In this document: positions 8,185-11,621 of the stretch, in pieces
How positions within the stretch are numbered: the stretch's first letter is position 1
How the letters are laid out: the number at the start of each line of letters is the position of its first letter
Source of the DNA: an uncultured Bryobacteraceae bacterium
GTDB taxonomy: Bacteria; Acidobacteriota; Terriglobia; Bryobacterales; Bryobacteraceae
Assembly (NCBI GenBank): GCA_937921835.1
Contig: CAKZVG010000204.1
Coordinates: 1 to 11,621, forward strand
Direction: 5' to 3'
DNA length: 11,621 nt
The notes under the pieces: model-generated
What the model was told of the DNA's origin: nothing
The model's input: the letters and a program-made list of their open reading frames with translations, nothing else
Database searches by the model: none
Translations under genes and position numbers: made by a program

Positions 8185-8301
8185 GCCGGCCGACCGTGGC
8201 CGGCCGTTTTGCTATTCTCCGGCAGCCGCCTGCCAGCGTGTGTCTCGCCCGGGTTAGCTGAGGTCTGGGATATCGAAAGCTGCGAATCGCGCAGCAAGGA
8301 G
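8185..8301 (+). promoter_or_regulatory. Structured 5' leader of the RRM gene with three hairpins and the Shine-Dalgarno site
   Basis: Three perfect small stems lie in order. GCCGGCC (8185-8191) pairs with GGCCGGC (8198-8204) and is followed by CGTTTT. GGCAG (8221-8225) pairs with CTGCC (8230-8234). GCTGCG (8279-8284) pairs with CGCAGC (8290-8295). The last stem directly abuts the AAGGAG Shine-Dalgarno site (8296-8301), which is 5 nt before the GTG start. The first hairpin plus its short T-run could act as an attenuator or as a 5'-end stabiliser. A structured leader would suit a gene controlled by temperature or by its own RNA-binding product, but that is inference. Confidence 0.4.
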
Positions 8302-8306
8302 TTTTC

Positions 8307-8642
8307 GTGAAGAACATCTATGTGGGCAATCTGTCCTATCAAACCACCCAGGAGGATCTCGAAGCGGCGTTCAGCGCCTACGGCCAGGTCGAGACGGTAA
8401 GTGTGATCCGGGATCGCGACACGGGCCGGTCCCGCGGCTTCGCCTTCGTCGAGATGGCGGTGGACGCGGAAGCCGACAATGCCATCCGGGGCTTGAACGG
8501 CTCCCAGTTGGACGGGCGGGCGCTCAAGGTCATCGAGGCCCACCCGCGTGAGGCCCGCGGCGGCGGCGGAGGAGGCGGGGGCGGCGGACGGCGGCCCGAA
8601 GGCGGCGGCTTCGGCGGACGGCGCCGGGAACCGCGCTGGTAA
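8307..8642 (+). CDS. Small glycine-rich RRM RNA-binding protein
   Basis: This 111-residue protein starts at GTG, chosen because AAGGAG lies 5 nt upstream and the RRM fold begins at once. Residues 1 to about 80 form one RNA-recognition motif. RNP2 is IYVGNL (4-9) and RNP1 is RGFAFVEM, with the usual [14 protein letters not shown] helix and GRALKV strand. The tail is low-complexity Gly/Arg (ten Gly in a row, then [17 protein letters not shown]), which resembles RGG tails. Bacterial proteins of this kind, best known in cyanobacteria, bind RNA and are often cold-induced; the targets here are unknown. It has its own candidate promoter and long leader, and converges on the minus-strand glycosyltransferase gene with 13 nt between the stops. 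Confidence 0.93.
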   Translation: MKNIYVGNLSYQTTQEDLEAAFSAYGQVETVSVIRDRDTGRSRGFAFVEMAVDAEADNAIRGLNGSQLDGRALKVIEAHPREARGGGGGGGGGGRRPEGGGFGGRRREPRW

Positions 8643-8654
8643 GCACCGGCGCCG
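8619..8654. terminator. Inverted repeat across the convergent gene ends (possible bidirectional terminator)
   Basis: CGGCGCCGG (8619-8627) and CCGGCGCCG (8646-8654) form a perfect 9-bp inverted repeat with an 18-nt loop that spans the RRM stop codon. It sits where two convergent genes end only 13 nt apart, so one structure could serve both strands. There is no T-tract on either side, and each arm contains the self-complementary GGCGCC, so the assignment is weak. Confidence 0.3.
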
Positions 8655-8655
8655 C

Positions 8656-9993
8656 TCATTCCGCGGAACGGAACGCGATGCCTTCCGCCCCGGCCGGCAG
8701 CCACGACAAGGGGCGGTAGTCGCCGTTGCGCAGCACGCGGTGGTACACCACATAGCGGTTGGCGTGAATTTCCAGCTTGTGGGGGCCGGGCTCGAGCGAC
8801 CGGGGAAGGATGATTTCCCGACTGAAGAATCCGTTCGCGCCCACCTCCACCCGCCCGATTTCCGCGCCGTCCACGCGCACCGTCAGCCATAACGGCCCGC
8901 TCATGTAGTCGGGGTGGGCCGTTCCCGTCAGCACCAGCTTCTGCCGCCCGGCGCCGCTTTCCCGTTCCAGGGCCAGCCGCGGGCCGGCCCAGCCGTCGTC
9001 CCAGAGCAGGTCCCGCTCGAGATAGGCGGCGGTCTGCGGCGGCACGCCCCCGGCCAGCCGCTCGATCAAACCGTCGGCGGCGCTCTTGAAGAGCCGTTTC
9101 AAGAGCGGAAACACACTGGCGTAAAAGATCAGTTCGGGCGCCAGTACCCCGGCCACGGTCTTGCGCGCAAGACCGCGCAGCGGCCGCCGGTTACGCTCGA
9201 GTTCGACCCCGCGGAGGTACTGCCGGTTGGCCCGCCCCAGCCGGTCCAGACGATGCCAGGCCAGGGACAGCGCCAGTTCCCAATACAGCGGACGCAGCCG
9301 CGAGCCCCAATAGCGGCGGCTGAGCCGGATGCTGTCCTCCAGCCGCTCCGCCTCCGACCACGCCACCGTTTTCGATTCCGCGTGCAGGCGGTAGGTCGCC
9401 ATCGCCTGGTCGACGAAATGGAAGGGGTAGCGGCGGGCGAAGCGGCAAAACAGATCGTAGTCGAGATGGTACTTCAGCGCCGGATCGAGCGGCCCGCACT
9501 CTTCCCACACCTGGCGCGTGAAGAACACCGCCGGCTGCGGGATGGTGTGCCCTTTCCAGATCTTCAGGACCCGCGCGAAGGACTCGAAGTGGCTGGGATG
9601 CTCGATTCCGCCGTAGCGGCTCTTCTCGTCGATGAACCGGCAGCGCCCCATTACGATGTGCCGCCCGCGCGCCGGATCGATCTCGCGCGCCACCCTCTCC
9701 AGGGCGCCGGGCAGAAACGTGTCGTCGGAGTTCAGAAAGCAGAACACGCCGCCGGTCGCCAGGCGGAAACCCTTGTTGATGGCCTCCGCCTGGCCCGAGT
9801 CGCGTTCGCGCACAACGCGCAGATGCGGGTATCCCGCCAGAATCGCGCACGTTTCGTCGCTGGACATGCCGTCCACCACGATGTGCTCGACATCGGGGTA
9901 GCCCTGCGCCAGCACGCTCTCGATGGTTTCGCGGATGAAGGCGCCCTGGTTGAAGGAAGGCGTGACGACGGAAATCCGGGGCAAGCCGCTCAT
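8656..9993 (-). CDS. GT2-family (GT-A) glycosyltransferase with C-terminal beta-rich domain
   Basis: The start is the ATG at 9993, which overlaps the upstream stop as ATGA; the frame is open further upstream only as shadow of the neighbouring gene. The product has 445 residues. Residues 5 to about 220 are a GT2 domain: ISVVTPSFNQGAFIRETIES (7-26), the nucleotide-sugar Asp in VVDGMSSD (39-46), SGQAEAINKG (66-75), the DXD-type NSDD (88-91) that would bind metal and the sugar-nucleotide, and HLDYDL (176-181) as the acceptor/catalytic region. An amphipathic stretch near 285-310 could contact the membrane. Residues 329-445 (8656-9009) are beta-rich, start WDDGWAGPRL and are unlike the catalytic domain. 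The likely role is adding a sugar in cytoplasmic assembly of a surface polysaccharide or glycolipid. Donor and acceptor cannot be read from sequence. Confidence 0.92.
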   Translation of the reverse strand: MSGLPRISVVTPSFNQGAFIRETIESVLAQGYPDVEHIVVDGMSSDETCAILAGYPHLRVVRERDSGQAEAINKGFRLATGGVFCFLNSDDTFLPGALERVAREIDPARGRHIVMGRCRFIDEKSRYGGIEHPSHFESFARVLKIWKGHTIPQPAVFFTRQVWEECGPLDPALKYHLDYDLFCRFARRYPFHFVDQAMATYRLHAESKTVAWSEAERLEDSIRLSRRYWGSRLRPLYWELALSLAWHRLDRLGRANRQYLRGVELERNRRPLRGLARKTVAGVLAPELIFYASVFPLLKRLFKSAADGLIERLAGGVPPQTAAYLERDLLWDDGWAGPRLALERESGAGRQKLVLTGTAHPDYMSGPLWLTVRVDGAEIGRVEVGANGFFSREIILPRSLEPGPHKLEIHANRYVVYHRVLRNGDYRPLSWLPAGAEGIAFRSAE

Positions 9994-11621
9994 GTCGTGA
10001 GATGAGTCCTTGTCTGCTCGTGAAGCCGGCGCAGGACGGCCACGGTTTCGAGCGCGTGGCGGCGCCAGGAGAACATCGCCGCGCGGGCCAGTCCGCGGGC
10101 GCGCAGTTCCCGCCGCAGACCCTGGTCGCCGAGCACCTGCGCGATCGCCTCCGCCAGCCCCTCCGTGTCCTCCGGGTCCACCAGCAGCGCGGCGTTGCCG
10201 GCCACCTCGGGAAGGCTGGCCGCGTTGCTCGCCACCACCGGACAGCCGCAGGCCATGGCCTCCAGCACCGGCATCCCGAAGCCCTCGAACCGCGAGGGGA
10301 ACACCAGGCAGCCCGCGTTCCGATAGAGAGACGGCATTTCTTCGCGCGGGCAGTAGCCGAGAAACCGCACCCGCTCGGCAAGGCTGCACTCCGCGATCTG
10401 CCGCTCCAACTCCGGCTGGCCCTCGCGCGCCTCTCCGGTGCACACCAGCACCGGCGCGCCGCCGCGCGCGCCGAGGATGGACATCGCCGACACCACCGCG
10501 CGATGGTTCTTGTGCCGCCAGACGTGCGCCGGGAAGAACAGGTAACCGCGCTCCAGCCGGTACTTCCGCAGCACCGCTTCGTCGCGCGGCGGATCCTTCG
10601 CCGGCCGGAAGACCGGATCGGCCGCCAGCGGCACGGCGACGACCTTCTCCGGCGGCGTCCCCAGCCGTTCGATCAGCGTCCGCCGGGTGAACTCCGACAC
10701 CGCGCAGATGAGGTCGGCTCGCCGGATGGATTCGGTGTAGATCCGGCGCCGCTCCCGCAGCGCTTCCTCGCAGAACAGCTCCGGCAGGTACTCGTGCTGG
10801 ATATCGGGCACCGCCAGTACCTGCCGGAGATGCCGCACTTCCGGATGGATGTAGCCGGGGAATGAGTACACGATCTCAGCCTCGAGCGAGCGCAGAAACT
10901 CGAGTTGGCGAACCTCGCGCGAACGCCAGTAATCCAGCCCCAGCCGCGCGTGGGCGCTGGCGGCGGCGCGCCACAGCAGGTCCTGGGCAACCGGCAGGAT
11001 CGAATCCCGGCAGATCACGCGGAAATTCGGCCGCCGGCGGAGGTCGAACAAGTAGCGGCTGACCGAAGGCAGAATGAGGGTAGAGGAGTTGTAGCCGTCC
11101 AGCGCCAGCAGTTCCGACACCAGCAAGCGGGCTTGAATCTCGATGCCTCCCGCCACGCCCGGCTGAAGCCAGCGCATGTCAAGCGCCACCCGCATTGGGG
11201 TCTCCGGCTTCTCCGCCGCCGCGGCGCGGAGGTGAGCGTAATAGCGGGCCGCGGCCGCTCCCGGATCGTGCAGCCGCGCCGCCATGCGCCTGCCCGCGGC
11301 CCCGATGGCGCGCCGCCGTTCGGGATCTCCGAGCGCCGCCACGATGGTCTCGGCCAGCGCGGCCGCGTCGTCGGCGATCAGCAGATTGCCGCCGTGCCTG
11401 TAGTCCAGGCCCTCGGCGCCCAAGCTGGTCGAAACGACGCACTTCTCCATGCCCCAGGCCTCGAGAATCTTGTTCCGCACGCCTGAGCCGAAGCGCAGCG
11501 GGACCACCACCACCGAGGCGCGCGCCAGATAGTCCCGCGTGTCCGGCACCATGCCCGTTACCTCGACGCCCGGCAGCGCGGCCAGTTCCCGCACCTCGCC
11601 CGCGGGCGACTTCCCGACCAC
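9990..11621 (-). CDS. Tandem GT4-type (GT-B) glycosyltransferase, C-terminal half of one domain plus a complete second (5' partial)
   Basis: The frame is open from the window edge for 543 residues with no stop. The first 142 residues are the nucleotide-sugar-binding half of a GT-B enzyme. They include PGVEVTGMVPDTRDYL, then VVVPLRFGSGVRNKILEAWG and GLDYRHGGNLLIADD, most like the PEP-CTERM/exosortase-associated 'sugar transferase' group. At 11195 an in-frame ATG begins a complete 401-residue GT4 enzyme. It has the glycine loop (VAGGIEIQ, 14-21), an IQHEY-type acceptor region, FFPAHVWRHKNH at the start of the second Rossmann fold, and the EX7E motif (304-312, EGFGMPVLE) that binds the donor sugar phosphate. 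The stop overlaps the next gene's start by 4 nt, so the GT2 enzyme is translationally coupled. The predicted role is successive sugar additions in surface-polysaccharide synthesis. Whether the two halves form one polypeptide or translation restarts at 11195 is unresolved. Confidence 0.88.
   Translation of the reverse strand: MVGKSPAGEVRELAALPGVEVTGMVPDTRDYLARASVVVVPLRFGSGVRNKILEAWGMEKCVVSTSLGAEGLDYRHGGNLLIADDAAALAETIVAALGDPERRRAIGAAGRRMAARLHDPGAAAARYYAHLRAAAAEKPETPMRVALDMRWLQPGVAGGIEIQARLLVSELLALDGYNSSTLILPSVSRYLFDLRRRPNFRVICRDSILPVAQDLLWRAAASAHARLGLDYWRSREVRQLEFLRSLEAEIVYSFPGYIHPEVRHLRQVLAVPDIQHEYLPELFCEEALRERRRIYTESIRRADLICAVSEFTRRTLIERLGTPPEKVVAVPLAADPVFRPAKDPPRDEAVLRKYRLERGYLFFPAHVWRHKNHRAVVSAMSILGARGGAPVLVCTGEAREGQPELERQIAECSLAERVRFLGYCPREEMPSLYRNAGCLVFPSRFEGFGMPVLEAMACGCPVVASNAASLPEVAGNAALLVDPEDTEGLAEAIAQVLGDQGLRRELRARGLARAAMFSWRRHALETVAVLRRLHEQTRTHLTT
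11193..11205 (-). promoter_or_regulatory. Possible internal translation start of the second GT4 domain
   Basis: On the minus strand GGAG (11205-11202) stands 6 nt before an in-frame ATG (11195-11193). That ATG begins MRVALDMRW, a standard GT4 N-terminus. This would allow the second enzyme to be made alone, but no stop codon separates it from the first domain. Confidence 0.4.

Noticed and set aside
8914..10005. 363-codon plus-strand open frame opposite the GT2 gene
   Set aside because: The minus strand has clear GT2 motifs; this frame is Arg/Pro/Gln-rich and domain-free.
9994..10443. Apparent N-terminal extension of the GT2 protein
   Set aside because: It is an out-of-frame reading of the upstream GT4 gene; the GT2 fold begins at the ATG at 9993.

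Overview
The window is GC-rich and gene-dense. It most resembles an acidobacterial chromosome of the Solibacter/Bryobacter type. That guess rests on the large Oar-like TonB-dependent receptor with an N-terminal carboxypeptidase-regulatory-like domain, a family greatly expanded in that phylum, and on overall gene style. There is no rRNA or marker gene here to prove it.

Positions 1-4487 (+) hold a compact three-gene membrane operon. The first gene is cut by the window start. It encodes a P1B-type (heavy-metal) ATPase whose reading frame continues without a stop into a complete HflK-like SPFH/band-7 protein. Next comes a canonical HflC, 3 nt after the fusion's stop. A second, stand-alone HflK-like protein follows, overlapping hflC by ATGA. 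The operon therefore makes one transporter-tethered HflK, one HflC and one free HflK. Topology fits a working fusion: the ATPase should end in the cytoplasm, a basic linker follows, then one membrane span leads to a periplasmic SPFH domain. My inference is that an HflK/HflC-type membrane cage is assembled around, or anchored to, a metal pump. This is the most noteworthy system in the window.

Positions 4548-8009 (+) hold the outer-membrane TonB-dependent receptor, with a signal peptide and a C-terminal Phe. A strong stem without a T-tract follows. Positions 8010-8306 are non-coding. They hold that stem, a plausible promoter and a leader with three hairpins, the last abutting the Shine-Dalgarno sequence. 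Positions 8307-8642 (+) encode a small glycine-rich RRM RNA-binding protein of the kind often linked to cold response in bacteria.

Positions 8656-11621 (-) hold two translationally coupled glycosyltransferase genes that converge on the RRM gene. The upstream one, cut by the window end, is one reading frame carrying the C-terminal half of one GT-B (GT4-type) transferase followed by a whole second GT4 transferase. The downstream one is a GT-A (GT2) transferase with an extra C-terminal beta-rich domain. They look like part of a surface-polysaccharide locus. I see no rRNA, tRNA, CRISPR array or insertion sequence.
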